A stretch of DNA of 64,000 nt from positions 6,092,525 to 6,156,524 of the forward strand of contig NZ_CP012159.1 in the NCBI RefSeq assembly GCF_001189295.1, in the 5' to 3' direction. The notes under the pieces are model-generated. The model was not told the DNA's origin. It did no database searches and worked only from the letters and a program-made list of their open reading frames with translations. Source of the stretch: Chondromyces crocatus. Lineage in GTDB: Bacteria; Myxococcota_A; Polyangia; Polyangiales; Polyangiaceae. Position 1 is the stretch's first letter. Each line of letters opens with the position of its first letter. This document shows positions 23,693 to 32,871 of the stretch, piece by piece. A program made the position numbers and the translations under genes.

Positions 23693-25531
23693 ATGCGTCG
23701 TAGCGTGGGCCTGTTCGTGGTGGGGATCATCGGGGTGACCGTGGGCGTCGAGGGGTGTGGCTCCGATGTGGAACGGCCCGGAGGAGAGGCGTTCTGCGTG
23801 GATGCCGCCGCAGGGACGGAGCTTCCGGACCAGACGCCCGGCGACTGCGCAGCGCGGGTCTGCGATGGCTCGGGCGGGGTGACCCTGGTGGCGCTGGAGA
23901 CCGACGCGCCCGACGACGGGAACCCGTGCACGCTGGACTCGTGCGTGGGGATGACGCCGCAGCACACGCCGCTGGGCGACGTGGCGACGTGTTACACGGG
24001 GCCTGCCGGGACGCAGGATCAAGGGCGCTGTCGGTCCGGGACGATGCGCTGTGATCCCGACGGGACGCCGGGGGTCTGCGAGGGCGAGGTGCTGCCGGCC
24101 GTCGAGGTGTGCGACGCAGGCGGCGAGGACGAGGACTGCGATGGCCTCGTGAACGAAGAGGGCGAAGGCTGCGCGTGCGGCGACGGGTTCGTGTCCGAGG
24201 GCGAGGGCTGCGACGACGGGAACACGGTGAGCCTCGACGGCTGCACGTCGGACTGCGTGAAGGAAGCGGTGCTCTCGCTGGCGATGGGTTACGACCATGC
24301 GTGCGCGCTCCTGCACGATGGCCGGGTGAAGTGCTGGGGCCGGAACGTGCAAGGGCAGCTCGGGCTCGGCGACACGGAGCCCCGCGGGGATGCGGCGGAC
24401 GAGATGGGTGATGCGCTGCCCGCCGTGGACCTGGGCACGGGGGTGACCGTCGTGGGGCTCGCCGCGGGCGACAACCACACGTGCGCGCTGCTGGGCGGTG
24501 GGTCGGTGAAGTGCTGGGGAGCGAACACCTCCGGGCAGCTCGGGCTGGGGGACACCGCGCCGCGCGGGGATGGGCCCGGGGAGATGGGTGACGCGCTGCC
24601 GACGGTGAATCTGGGCACCGGGAGAACGGCGCTCGCGATCGGGGGAGGTGACCGGCACACGTGCGCGCTGCTGGATGATGGATCGGTGAAGTGCTGGGGC
24701 TTCAACACGGGGGGAAAGCTGGGCCTCGGCGACACCGCGCCGCGCGGGGATGGGCCCGGGGAGATGGGCGATGCGCTGCTGGCCGTGGACCTGGGCGCCG
24801 GGAGGACAGCGGCCGCGCTTTCGGTGGGCGGTAGTCACGCCTGCGCGCTGCTGGACGACGGGTCGGTGAAGTGCTGGGGCGGGAACGGTCAGGGGCAGCT
24901 CGGGCTGGGAGACGCAGAGCATCGCGGGGACGGGGCGGGCGAGATGGGGGATGCGCTGCCGGCGGTGGACCTGGGGACGGGCAAGACGGCGGTGGCGGTC
25001 CACGCGGGGCATTTCCACACGTGCGCGCTGCTGAACGACGGGTCGCTGAAGTGCTGGGGTGGGAACGATTCGGGAGAGCTCGGGCTCGGCGACACGGCGC
25101 ACCGGGGAGATGCCGCGGGCGAGATGGGGGATGCGCTGCCGGCGGTGGACCTGGGAACGGGCAAGAAGGCGGTGGCCCTGTCGGTGGGGGTGTTCCGGTC
25201 CTGCGCGTTGCTGGAGGACGCTTCGTTCAAGTGCTGGGGCAACAACACGGCCGGGGCGCTGGGGCTCGGCGACACGTCACGTCGCGGGGACGGGCCCGGG
25301 GAGATGGGCGACGCGCTGCCCGCCATCGACCTGGGCGCCGGGGCGAGCACGACGCTGGTGGTGACGCGGTACACGCACACGTGCGCGCGGCTCGAGGCGG
25401 GGAACCTGAAGTGCTGGGGCGGGAACACGTCCGGGCAGCTCGGGCTGGGCGACACGAGCGCGCGAGGCGGGATGCCCGGGCAGATGGGGGATGCGCTGCC
25501 AGCGGTGCGGCTGTACGCGGCGGGGTGGTAG
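23693..25531 (+). CDS. RCC1-like repeat lipoprotein with myxobacterial Cys-rich repeat
   Basis: A 612-residue protein from the ATG at 23693, preceded by GAGGAGGGTGAG. The signal peptide ends in a lipobox (VGVEGC). About residues 25-150 are Cys-rich; about 160-200 contain CGDGFVSEGEGCDDGNTVSL, a DUF4215/Myxo-disulfide repeat. From ~200 to the end there are seven RCC1-type units, each with H(A/T)CALL-DDGSVKCWG-N-GQLGLGD, forming a probable beta-propeller. Surface-exposed; ligand unknown. A frameshifted paralogue lies at 34147-34766. It converges with the immunity gene ending at 25631; a GC-rich direct repeat (GTAGGCGCGGAGGGCGCG) occurs twice between them. Confidence 0.85.
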   Translation: MRRSVGLFVVGIIGVTVGVEGCGSDVERPGGEAFCVDAAAGTELPDQTPGDCAARVCDGSGGVTLVALETDAPDDGNPCTLDSCVGMTPQHTPLGDVATCYTGPAGTQDQGRCRSGTMRCDPDGTPGVCEGEVLPAVEVCDAGGEDEDCDGLVNEEGEGCACGDGFVSEGEGCDDGNTVSLDGCTSDCVKEAVLSLAMGYDHACALLHDGRVKCWGRNVQGQLGLGDTEPRGDAADEMGDALPAVDLGTGVTVVGLAAGDNHTCALLGGGSVKCWGANTSGQLGLGDTAPRGDGPGEMGDALPTVNLGTGRTALAIGGGDRHTCALLDDGSVKCWGFNTGGKLGLGDTAPRGDGPGEMGDALLAVDLGAGRTAAALSVGGSHACALLDDGSVKCWGGNGQGQLGLGDAEHRGDGAGEMGDALPAVDLGTGKTAVAVHAGHFHTCALLNDGSLKCWGGNDSGELGLGDTAHRGDAAGEMGDALPAVDLGTGKKAVALSVGVFRSCALLEDASFKCWGNNTAGALGLGDTSRRGDGPGEMGDALPAIDLGAGASTTLVVTRYTHTCARLEAGNLKCWGGNTSGQLGLGDTSARGGMPGQMGDALPAVRLYAAGW

Positions 25532-25630
25532 GCGCGGAGGGCGCGACCGGGGGGGTAGGCGCGGAGGGCGCGGCCGGGGGGTAGGCCGTCGCTGGGGGGC
25601 CGCGTCGGGCGTCTCGCGCGGGCGTCGCGA

Positions 25631-26440
25631 TCAGGCTTCTCGCGCGATGGCTTCGAAGAGGTCGTCGGCGGTGACGGTGGTCCAGGGGAGGCGCGCGAGG
25701 TCGGGGCAGAGCGGGAGGGGGAGGTCCGGCGGGACGGTCAGGCCCCGGAGGCGAGCCAGGTTCAACAGGGCGAGCCCCTCCAGGGAGATGAAGCTGTTGG
25801 GCCAGAAGCTGACGTCCCCTTCGCGGACCGCCGCGGAGTCGCGGAGCTGATCGTTCCTGGTGATTTCCTCCTGCATTCGCTCGGCGAGCGCGGTGGCGAA
25901 GGCCGCCGCATCCCCCGCGACGAGCGCCTGACAGACGGCGTGGCGCGCTGACGTCGCGCCTTCGAGGGCGCGCTCGAAGCGGTCCAGGATCGGCTGGACG
26001 TCGGCTTGCGGAAACGCATGGCCTTGCTGCGCGAGGCGGTGGAGAAGGAGGAAGAAGCAGTGATCGTCTTCGTACTCCCAGTCGCCGTTCCAGGCCTCCG
26101 GAGACGCCTCGGCGATCTGCCGCGCCAGCGCCGCGTCGCCGGCCGCAGCGGCGGCGAGGAAGCTGTTCGTGCGGCTGAGGGCGAGGTGCCTGTCGTCCAC
26201 GTTGCCCTCGTCGCGGGAGCGCCGCAGGAAGTACCGGCGCGCGTGGCCGCTGCGCACCAGGTTGATGCGGAGTTCGTCCTCGTCGCCGAACTCGAGCAGG
26301 TGGCAGAGCCCGAGGGCCTCGAACTGCTTCGCGAAAGCGTCGAACTCGTCTCCCAGCGCGGCGATCGGGGCGGTGCCGACGTACGGCAGGCCGTGATGCA
26401 GCTCCGACACCAGCTCTTCGTGGACGGCGGCGAGGTCCAT
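25631..26440 (-). CDS. Imm49-like immunity protein
   Basis: A 269-residue protein. The central block SFLAAAAAGDAALARQIAEA and the following WNGDWEYEDDHCFFLLLHRL match the Imm49 pattern (small-residue helix, then W-x-x-EYEDD-aromatic). Imm49 proteins neutralise polymorphic/type VI toxins in the producing cell. The ATG lies one base after the TGA of the upstream immunity gene, so the two are translationally coupled. It is the last gene of the type VI cargo operon. Which toxin it neutralises is not clear, since only one toxin gene is nearby. Confidence 0.7.
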   Translation of the reverse strand: MDLAAVHEELVSELHHGLPYVGTAPIAALGDEFDAFAKQFEALGLCHLLEFGDEDELRINLVRSGHARRYFLRRSRDEGNVDDRHLALSRTNSFLAAAAAGDAALARQIAEASPEAWNGDWEYEDDHCFFLLLHRLAQQGHAFPQADVQPILDRFERALEGATSARHAVCQALVAGDAAAFATALAERMQEEITRNDQLRDSAAVREGDVSFWPNSFISLEGLALLNLARLRGLTVPPDLPLPLCPDLARLPWTTVTADDLFEAIAREA

Positions 26441-26441
26441 C

Positions 26442-27023
26442 TCAGCCGATGCCCATGTAGTCTTCGGGTTCGAGGAAGCTGAGGCCGGTCAGGCCCTGGG
26501 CGCGCAGCTTCTCGGCCAGCTCGCGGCGAATCACGATCTGGTTCTTCCAGTGCTTCAAGCGGAAGACGGCGAGCGTCTCGGGGACGGCTGCGGCATCGAG
26601 GATCAAGGCGTCACATCCGCAGATGGAGTCGGGGTCGAGGTCGTTCCATTCGACATTGGAGGCGTCCTTGTCGATGCAATCGCAGATCTCGGTCGGGTTG
26701 AGAATGAAGTAGTCCTCCGAGGCGACCCGTCCCTTGTGGTTGATGATCTCGATGGGGAGCAGCTCCACGTTCGTGAGCTGCGCCTCGTCGAGGGCCTTCT
26801 TCACGCGGCCGGAGATCACGACGAGGCTCGCGCCCAGCAAGCTGTCCGCCAGGGCGATGTCCTTGGGCCAGTCCGGATCCATGCGGCAATGCGCATCCGC
26901 TGGCCAGCCTGCGGCGCGCGGGGCGCCGTCGTCGAGTTCGAAGGACTTCTCGACGCCTTCGACCTCCAGGATCTTGCAGATGCCATCGGTCGCGGATCCG
27001 GGTCTCCAAAGCAAGAAGCTCAT
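26442..27023 (-). CDS. MXAN_0049-type (Imm11/DUF1629) immunity protein
   Basis: About 193 residues. The ATG at 27023 is chosen because GAGGAG sits about 12 bases upstream; a GTG at 27035 overlaps that sequence. The C-terminal signature LKHWKNQIVIRRELAEKLRA then GLTGLSFLEPEDY is typical of DUF1629/MXAN_0049 immunity proteins. It is directly downstream of the nuclease toxin gene (about 50 bp gap), the usual toxin-immunity order, so it is the most likely cognate immunity protein. Confidence 0.72.
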   Translation of the reverse strand: MSFLLWRPGSATDGICKILEVEGVEKSFELDDGAPRAAGWPADAHCRMDPDWPKDIALADSLLGASLVVISGRVKKALDEAQLTNVELLPIEIINHKGRVASEDYFILNPTEICDCIDKDASNVEWNDLDPDSICGCDALILDAAAVPETLAVFRLKHWKNQIVIRRELAEKLRAQGLTGLSFLEPEDYMGIG

Positions 27024-27074
27024 GGTGATGTGCACTCCTCGAACGAGATTCGATGGTTGTCGGGATTCAGTGGC

Positions 27075-27851
27075 TCACTTGATGGCGTTCAAGAGTCCGG
27101 CGCGTTCGAGCTTCGTGGCCTTGTTTTCGCCGGTCCCGTAAGGCTTCTGGCGTTTGCGGATGGAACTCTCCGGTATCGCCATGGAGAAGGGGATGTGCCA
27201 CGTCGCTTCCTTGATCGGATCGGATTGACTCGAAGCGCAGTAGGCAAGGGACGAGCGCGTGCCGCCGAACGCGGAGCCTCGCTTCTTCAGCAGCGCCCTC
27301 CACCTGTCGCTGCCCTTTTTGAACATGTTCTGGACCGATTCCGGGTCCATGTTCTCGCAGTTCTCTGCCGACTTGTTCGCCCGGATCTTGTTCCAGATGT
27401 TGACGGTCACCCACTCCTTGACCTTGGTGAGATAGATGTCGTGGTCGACCTGGTGGCAAGGCAAGCCATTCCAGTCGCTCAGACCGCCGGAATTCGCTCG
27501 CTTCGTTTCATCGCCATCGAGCACGTAGGCCCATTTCCGTGGCAACCCGATGTTGTTGTGCCCGGCATTGATGTCCCAATCGGTGATCGCCAGCGTGTTC
27601 CTGATGAATTTGCGCTCTTCTTCGGTGATGCCTCTGGGGAGCGTCGCGTCCGAGCAGGCATGCACGCAGAGGATGTGGTGCACTTCGCAGATGAATCTCT
27701 GCTTTCCGCCAGACTTGAAGCGCTCGGAACCGCGATCCGTCGGCTTGTAGCCATCGCTGCAGTTCTCGATGTGCGTGTCCCCTTTGCGATGACGCTTGAA
27801 CTTCCAGTTCAATTCGTCGGGCGGTGGCATGTGCTTTTTCTTGCCGGACAT
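27075..27851 (-). CDS. HNH/AHH-type nuclease toxin of a type VI cargo module
   Basis: A 258-residue protein from the ATG at 27849-27851. Candidate active-site residues: EVHHILCVHAC (His-His), DWDINAGHNNIGLP (Asn and LP of the HNH/EndoVII fold) and LPCHQVDHDIYLTKV (His-x4-His), the spacing seen in AHH/HNH-type polymorphic toxin nucleases. The N-terminus is short and basic (MSGKKKHMPPPDE) and there is no secretion signal, consistent with loading onto the PAAR-like tip encoded upstream by the DUF2169 adaptor. Two immunity genes follow. Family assignment by motif only. Confidence 0.7.
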   Translation of the reverse strand: MSGKKKHMPPPDELNWKFKRHRKGDTHIENCSDGYKPTDRGSERFKSGGKQRFICEVHHILCVHACSDATLPRGITEEERKFIRNTLAITDWDINAGHNNIGLPRKWAYVLDGDETKRANSGGLSDWNGLPCHQVDHDIYLTKVKEWVTVNIWNKIRANKSAENCENMDPESVQNMFKKGSDRWRALLKKRGSAFGGTRSSLAYCASSQSDPIKEATWHIPFSMAIPESSIRKRQKPYGTGENKATKLERAGLLNAIK

Positions 27852-27877
27852 GGTCGCCTCCTTGCGGATTGCCTCGG

Positions 27878-29026
27878 TCAGTCGGAGAGGCGGCGCAGCG
27901 CCAGCGCCCCTCGGTTCGCGCCCTCGGAGCACATCCACACGGTGCACGCGCGGGCAGGTGCGTAGCCTCGTTCGAAAGCGCGGACGGCCAGGCAGGTGCC
28001 CATGGCCGCGCTGGCAGCGCCGGTGTCGCCGAAGGACGCGGCCGGGAGCCACAAGGGCACGTCGTCGAGCGTGACCGACGCATGGACGCGGGCCATCGCA
28101 CGGCCCCATTCCGCAGCTCTGCGTTCCGTGCCGTTCAGATCGCCGACGAACCAGAAGGCTCCGCGTGGGGGCTCCTTCCGCAGGACCCCCAGGATCGCCT
28201 GCGCCAGCGAGGCGCCCGTCGGGGGGATGTCGGCGAAGGAGCTGGCCGGTTCGAGCGCGGAAGCCACGGCGTCGACCTGGGCACGGGCGCCGAGTCGGCC
28301 CGCCTTCGAGAGCGGCTCGAGCAACAGGAACGCGGCGCCTTCGCCAGGGGTCAGGCCGACGGGGTTGTCCGTGGTGCGCAGCCGGTTCAGCACCGCAGCG
28401 GCCTTCAGGAACGAGGGTTCCACGCGGGAGTCGATGCCTCCCACGATGCAGCGCTCGACCTTCCCGGCATGGAGGAGGGTCATCGCTTCCCGTACGGCGA
28501 GCGCCATGCCGGCGCTGCCGCCGTGCAAGGTCACCTGGCAGGTGGGGGCGAGGTCGAGTTCGGACTTCGTGGCGAGGCGCTGGGCGAAGGTGGCGGTCTG
28601 CTTTCGCCATGCCGCGGAGGGCAAGGGATCGGTCGAGAGATGAGGCGGGTGGACGGCGAGGGCATCCTGCATCGCCCAGTCCGAGAGGTTCACCACGAGA
28701 CCGGTGTGGCGCTGCTCCTGGAGAGAGAGGCGACGGCGGTTCATCAGATCCCGCAGCGCGAGCGTGCCGAGGACCAGCGCTTTGCCTGGGCCCGCGAAGC
28801 CTTCGGCCTGACCGCGCACGATGTGTCCGAGCAGGGAAGGCGGCCCGTCGTACTTCTCCTCGCCGACGAGGGCCTGGGTCTTGACGTCCACGACCTTCAG
28901 CTCGGAAGGGATGCTGAGGCCCGCCCTGCTCGCTGCACACGAGGAGAGGGCGTCCCGTCCCAGCGAGCTGACCATGCCGATGGCCGTGACGCCGCAGGGA
29001 GGAAGGTGGGGGGGCGTGGAGCTCAT
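27878..29026 (-). CDS. Ketosynthase-fold protein of type VI cargo module, catalytic Cys absent
   Basis: A 382-residue protein with thiolase/beta-ketoacyl-synthase fold features: N-terminal VTAIGMVSSLG, central VTLHGGSAGMALAVREA, VERCIVGGIDS, and PVGLTPGEGAAFLLLE. In active enzymes the nucleophile lies in a TACA/SG motif; here the aligned residues are GGSAG, so the Cys is missing. It lies between the PAAR-like gene and the nuclease toxin, not in a lipid or polyketide cluster. Such proteins recur in DUF4150/PAAR cargo clusters and are more likely structural or chaperone-like than enzymes (inference). Confidence 0.75.
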   Translation of the reverse strand: MSSTPPHLPPCGVTAIGMVSSLGRDALSSCAASRAGLSIPSELKVVDVKTQALVGEEKYDGPPSLLGHIVRGQAEGFAGPGKALVLGTLALRDLMNRRRLSLQEQRHTGLVVNLSDWAMQDALAVHPPHLSTDPLPSAAWRKQTATFAQRLATKSELDLAPTCQVTLHGGSAGMALAVREAMTLLHAGKVERCIVGGIDSRVEPSFLKAAAVLNRLRTTDNPVGLTPGEGAAFLLLEPLSKAGRLGARAQVDAVASALEPASSFADIPPTGASLAQAILGVLRKEPPRGAFWFVGDLNGTERRAAEWGRAMARVHASVTLDDVPLWLPAASFGDTGAASAAMGTCLAVRAFERGYAPARACTVWMCSEGANRGALALRRLSD

Positions 29027-29096
29027 GCCAGCGAAGCCTCGGCTCAGCGTGCGCGCCGTGGTGCGGCGAAGGCTGCGGTGTCCTGCGCTCGACCGC

Positions 29097-29564
29097 TCAC
29101 AAGGCCTCCTCGCAGCAGGGGCACTCCGACTTGATGTCGTCGACCTTGTGCAGGGCGATCATGGGCTTCTGGATGACCGGGGTGGGAGGCGTGTTCTTGT
29201 CGTTGTGGAGCATCATGTCGAACGCCCGCGCCACGCCCTTGCCCTCGAATTTGACGTCGAAGGAGTAGTTGACGAACTCGGCCTTGCCCTTGGTCTTGTT
29301 CGAGACGACGCCGCCGCCGGCAGTGCCCGCTTCGTCCCCCATGCTCGTGCTGAAGTTGGAGCTGGCGATGCAGGTGGGGTTGCCGTCGCACTTGACCTTC
29401 TTGGTCCCCTTCGCCGTGTCGCTGGACCGAGCGACGTTGGGATACGGGAGGGGAATGGGGCCAGCCGGGGAAGGGGTCTTGCAGACGTCGGGGAAGCAAG
29501 GCGAGACGCCGCTGCTGTCCTTGTGAACCACCGACATCCCATTCACGCCGACCGTCACACCCAT
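29097..29564 (-). CDS. PAAR-like spike tip protein (DUF4150)
   Basis: A 155-residue protein starting MGVTVGVNGMSVVHKDSSGV, then PCFPDVCKTPSPAGPIPLPY and the GGGVVSNKTKGKAEFVNYS block: the DUF4150 signature. DUF4150 proteins cap the VgrG spike of the type VI secretion system and carry effectors. Cys pairs (PCFPDVC, CPCCEE) may bind metal. GGGAGAG precedes the ATG. It is the second gene of the - strand operon DUF2169 - DUF4150 - KS-like - toxin - immunity. Confidence 0.88.
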   Translation of the reverse strand: MGVTVGVNGMSVVHKDSSGVSPCFPDVCKTPSPAGPIPLPYPNVARSSDTAKGTKKVKCDGNPTCIASSNFSTSMGDEAGTAGGGVVSNKTKGKAEFVNYSFDVKFEGKGVARAFDMMLHNDKNTPPTPVIQKPMIALHKVDDIKSECPCCEEAL

Positions 29565-29721
29565 GGCTGGCTCTCCCGGTGCAATGCATGCTCGTTGCTC
29601 ACGGTGAAGGCTCGTGACTCACCGCCGGCAGGGGTTCCGCGTCGTTTGCGCGGGAAGTTCTCCGTCGCGCGGGAAGGCCTCCGTCGCGCGGCGAGCGTGA
29701 GGGACGTCTGCTCCCTGCTCA

Positions 29722-30789
29722 TCAAGCCCATTCCTCCACGGGTCGCGGGACGACCGCTCGGCCAGGCGCCGTCTGCACGGCGGTGAGCACAACGGCGTCG
29801 ACGTCGTGCGGTCCGTCGCGGAGTGTCGTGGCTCCGCGGTACTGCATCAGCACGCGGTCGTGGTCGGTGTCGATGATGAGGGTGTCGAGGTGGAGGGGGA
29901 TCTCTTCGTCTCCGCGGTGGGTCAGGGCAGCACGGCACCTCGGGGGCTTGCCGCCCGGGAGGCGGAACGAGAGGCGTCCCGCAGGAGAGGCGCCCTCGAC
30001 CAGCACGGGTTCGTCGCCGCGGAGGTAGCCCGGCGCGACGAGGCCAGGGGAGGCGGCGTTGAAGTAGCGGCGATCGAAGTCGCGGGCGAGGAGGGGCATG
30101 CGCTCCTTCTGCCAGGCTTCGTCGTAGGTGCCCGCGAGCGCGGCGCGGGGTTGCCAGTGGGGCGAAAGGAAGCCGACGCCCGCCGGAGCGACGACCTGGC
30201 CCCAGTGCTTCACGGGGTCGTTCGGGTCTTCGAGGTTGGGTAAGGCGATGCCTTCCTCGAAGCGGGTCTCGGCGCTGCGGAAGCCGGTGCCGACGGGGTT
30301 GCGGGGGTCGAAGGTGTGCTTGCTCGGATCGGGATGGCTGCGGTCCCAGCCGCCGAAGGCGCGTTCGTAGGCGAGGGGGATGCGCTCGAACGGGAGGGGG
30401 CGGGTGGGGGCGATGGTGCCCGCGCTGCGGACCCAGAAGCGGTCGCCGTGGACGCGGAGGGTCTTGCCCACGGGGCCGACCTTGAAGACGACCTGGGATT
30501 CGGCGGTGCGACGGGCGTGGGCGTGGCCGACGAGGACGACGTCGGTGGCAGGCTTGGTGAAGGCGAAGGCCGGTTCGATGCGGTAGCTGGAGACGGCCGG
30601 GTCCTCGCCCCAGGTCTCGCCGGTGAGGCTCGGAGGGAGCTGTTCGTCGGCGAGGACGAGGCCGCGTCCAGGGACGATGGCGTAGGTGGCCTGGACGAGG
30701 GGGACGAGGAGGGAGCGGCCTTCTTCGTCGAGGAGGAAGAGGAGATCTAAGGCGAAGGGGGTGCCGTTCTCGATGCGAGGGTGCCCCAT
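29722..30789 (-). CDS. DUF2169 type VI effector adaptor/chaperone
   Basis: A 355-residue protein with the DUF2169 pattern: early PLVQATYAIVPG, middle VGHAHAR..., and the strongly conserved ERIPLAYERAFGGWDRS with NPVGTGF and HWGQVVAPAGVGFLSPHW. DUF2169 proteins act as dedicated adaptors that load effectors onto VgrG/PAAR tips. It is the first gene of the cargo operon, with its start upstream facing the divergent kinase gene at 31115. Confidence 0.85.
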   Translation of the reverse strand: MGHPRIENGTPFALDLLFLLDEEGRSLLVPLVQATYAIVPGRGLVLADEQLPPSLTGETWGEDPAVSSYRIEPAFAFTKPATDVVLVGHAHARRTAESQVVFKVGPVGKTLRVHGDRFWVRSAGTIAPTRPLPFERIPLAYERAFGGWDRSHPDPSKHTFDPRNPVGTGFRSAETRFEEGIALPNLEDPNDPVKHWGQVVAPAGVGFLSPHWQPRAALAGTYDEAWQKERMPLLARDFDRRYFNAASPGLVAPGYLRGDEPVLVEGASPAGRLSFRLPGGKPPRCRAALTHRGDEEIPLHLDTLIIDTDHDRVLMQYRGATTLRDGPHDVDAVVLTAVQTAPGRAVVPRPVEEWA

Positions 30790-31114
30790 GGGTGCTTGGT
30801 AGAAAGAGTTTCAGAGTTCGGTTGGGGTCGCAAGGTATCTGCGAGGCGTGCGGGGGCCTTCTGGCGGGTTGATGAAGGTGACGCTGGTCTCGAGCGTCTT
30901 GCTGGGTGTGGGCGTCGAGGTGAGGTCCCGTCCATGGGCGTGGTCGAGCATTCTCGCGCTGCAGGCGAATGCTATGGGCTGTTGGTGTTGCGTGGCCTCG
31001 TTCGGGCTTTAGTTGGCCTGGCGTCGTCTTGGCACTTACGGTCGACCGAAGGGCCCTGGATGGCCGCCGGTTAACTCCGCGGCTGCCCGCTACAGCACCC
31101 TTGCCCCTCATTCC
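30790..31114. other. Divergent intergenic region between DUF2169 gene and kinase
   Basis: About 325 bp without a gene, holding the promoters of two divergent genes. No convincing sigma70 or sigma54 promoter could be fixed by eye. The open frame that continues upstream of the kinase ATG is not supported. Confidence 0.4.
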
Positions 31115-32821
31115 ATGGCAGCGCCCGTTCAACCTGGTGATGTTCTCCTCGGTAAATATAAGGTCGAGCGTGTGCTCGGTCAGGGCGGCATGGGCGTGGT
31201 GGTCGCCGTGCGGCACCAGGATCTCGGGGAGCTGTTCGCGGTGAAGTTCCTGCTGCCCGAGGCATTGCGCGACGAGGAGGCGGTGGGGCGGTTCCTGCGC
31301 GAGGCGCGGGCGTCGGCGCGGCTCAAGGGCGAGCACGTGGCGCGGGTGCACGATGTGGGGCGGCTCGAGACGGGCGCGCCGTACATGCTGATGGAGCACC
31401 TGGAGGGGAGCGATCTGAAGCAGGTGGTGCGCTCGCGGGGGCCGCTGCCGGCCGAGGAGGCGATCGCGTATGTGGTGCAGGCCTGCGATGCGATCGGGGA
31501 GGCGCACGCGCTGGGGATCATCCACCGGGATCTGAAGCCGGCGAATCTGTTTCTGATCCGGCGTCCGAACGGGACGCCGTGCGTGAAGGTGCTGGACTTC
31601 GGGATCTCGAAGCAGGTCACACCGGACAAGGTGGAGCTGACGAAGACGGGGGCGATGATGGGGTCGCCGCTGTACATGTCGCCAGAGCAGATGTTCCGGG
31701 CGCGGCACGCGGATGTGCGGAGCGATGTCTGGGCGCTGGGGGTGGTGCTGTACGAGCTTCTGACGGGGGAGGTGCCGTTCTTCTCGGAGACGTTGACCGA
31801 GGTGGTGGCTCGGGTGCTCCAGGAGGAGCCGGTGCTGCCGAGTCAGCGTCGGCCCGGGCTGCCGGTGGCGCTGGACGCGGTGGTGCAGCGGTGCCTGCAG
31901 AAGAAGCCGGAGCAGCGGTTCCAGTCGGTGGGGGAGCTGGTGGAGGCGCTGCGGGCGGTGCTGGGGGGCGTGGTGCCGTGGGAGCGGAGCTCGGGGGCGA
32001 GTCACCCGTCACTGCCAGGGATTGCGGTCGGGGCGGGGCAAGCGTCGGCGGGGCTGGGGCAGACGCCAGCGGGGCTGGGGAGGACGCCGACGGCCTTCGG
32101 GCAGACGCCGGCAGGGCTGGGGCAGACGCCGGGACTGGGGCAGACGCCGGCAGGGCTGGGGCAGACGCCGGGACTGGGGCAGACGCCTTCCGGCACGTTC
32201 CAGATGCCGTCTGGAAGGCCTGCGGTCGGCTCGCTGCCGGGTACGAGCGGGGAGAGCTGGGGACCTTCGGCGCCATCGCATGGAGCGGGGAGCGGGGCCG
32301 TCAAGCTCGCGGTGGGCCTCGGCGTGGTGACGGGCCTGATCGCGCTGGGCGTGGGTGGGGTGTGGCTTTCGCTGCGCGGTTCGGAAGTCGACCTTGTGTC
32401 TTCCGCCGCGGAGCCGTCTCCGCTGCCGTCCAGTTCGCCGCCCACCAGCAGAGGCGCAGAGGGCGACCTCGCCGTGCCCGTGGGAGACATCGCAGCGTCC
32501 GCGGATGCGCTGGCGCTGGTCGAAAGGGAGCCGTCGGAGCCCCAGGTCACCCCGGTCGTTACCGCGGCCAGCAGCGCGTCGCCGCTGGCGTCCAGCGCGT
32601 CCAGCGTGCAGCCGAAGGCGGAATCAGGCCAGCAGGCAGGCGCCGTGAAGGCGCAGGAGGGCTCGGTGTCGGGTGGGACGTCGGGGAGCGCGCCGAGTGC
32701 GCCGAGCGCGTCGACGAAGACTGCAGCGTCGGCATCTCCTTCGACGCCGCGGCGTGCGCCCGCACCGACGCCAGCGCCGACACCGACACCGACGGCTGCC
32801 CCGAGGCGAGGGATCTTCTGA
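31115..32821 (+). CDS. Membrane-anchored Ser/Thr protein kinase (Hanks type)
   Basis: A 568-residue protein. ATG at 31115 puts the glycine loop GQGGMG at 22-27, catalytic Lys44 (AVK), HRDLKPAN at 137-144 and DFG at 161-163, with SPLYMSPEQ in the activation segment; the kinase appears complete and active. About residues 290-370 contain a (A)GLGQTP repeat linker. A transmembrane helix at about 398-422 (VGLGVVTGLIALGVGGVWLSL) is followed by a Ser/Pro/Ala-rich extracytoplasmic tail. Typical of the large myxobacterial kinase set; no sensor domain is recognisable. The secreted protein gene starts 50 bp downstream, suggesting a functional pair. Confidence 0.9.
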   Translation: MAAPVQPGDVLLGKYKVERVLGQGGMGVVVAVRHQDLGELFAVKFLLPEALRDEEAVGRFLREARASARLKGEHVARVHDVGRLETGAPYMLMEHLEGSDLKQVVRSRGPLPAEEAIAYVVQACDAIGEAHALGIIHRDLKPANLFLIRRPNGTPCVKVLDFGISKQVTPDKVELTKTGAMMGSPLYMSPEQMFRARHADVRSDVWALGVVLYELLTGEVPFFSETLTEVVARVLQEEPVLPSQRRPGLPVALDAVVQRCLQKKPEQRFQSVGELVEALRAVLGGVVPWERSSGASHPSLPGIAVGAGQASAGLGQTPAGLGRTPTAFGQTPAGLGQTPGLGQTPAGLGQTPGLGQTPSGTFQMPSGRPAVGSLPGTSGESWGPSAPSHGAGSGAVKLAVGLGVVTGLIALGVGGVWLSLRGSEVDLVSSAAEPSPLPSSSPPTSRGAEGDLAVPVGDIAASADALALVEREPSEPQVTPVVTAASSASPLASSASSVQPKAESGQQAGAVKAQEGSVSGGTSGSAPSAPSASTKTAASASPSTPRRAPAPTPAPTPTPTAAPRRGIF

Positions 32822-32871
32822 GGGAACAGCGCTGGGCGTGCGTTCTCTGCTCGGAGAAAGAAGGCCGGATC

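Noticed and set aside
27878-29026. Ketosynthase-like gene as part of a polyketide or fatty-acid cluster
   Set aside because: No acyl carrier protein, acyltransferase or reductase is nearby, the catalytic Cys is missing, and the neighbours are type VI cargo genes.
26550-29134. Plus-strand frames of 436-471 residues opposite the toxin/KS genes
   Set aside because: Antisense shadows rich in Arg/Gly/Ala with no domain; the minus-strand frames carry family signatures.
30952-31080. Sigma54-type promoter before the kinase gene
   Set aside because: A TGGCAC-like element is present, but the required GC element at the correct spacing is not.
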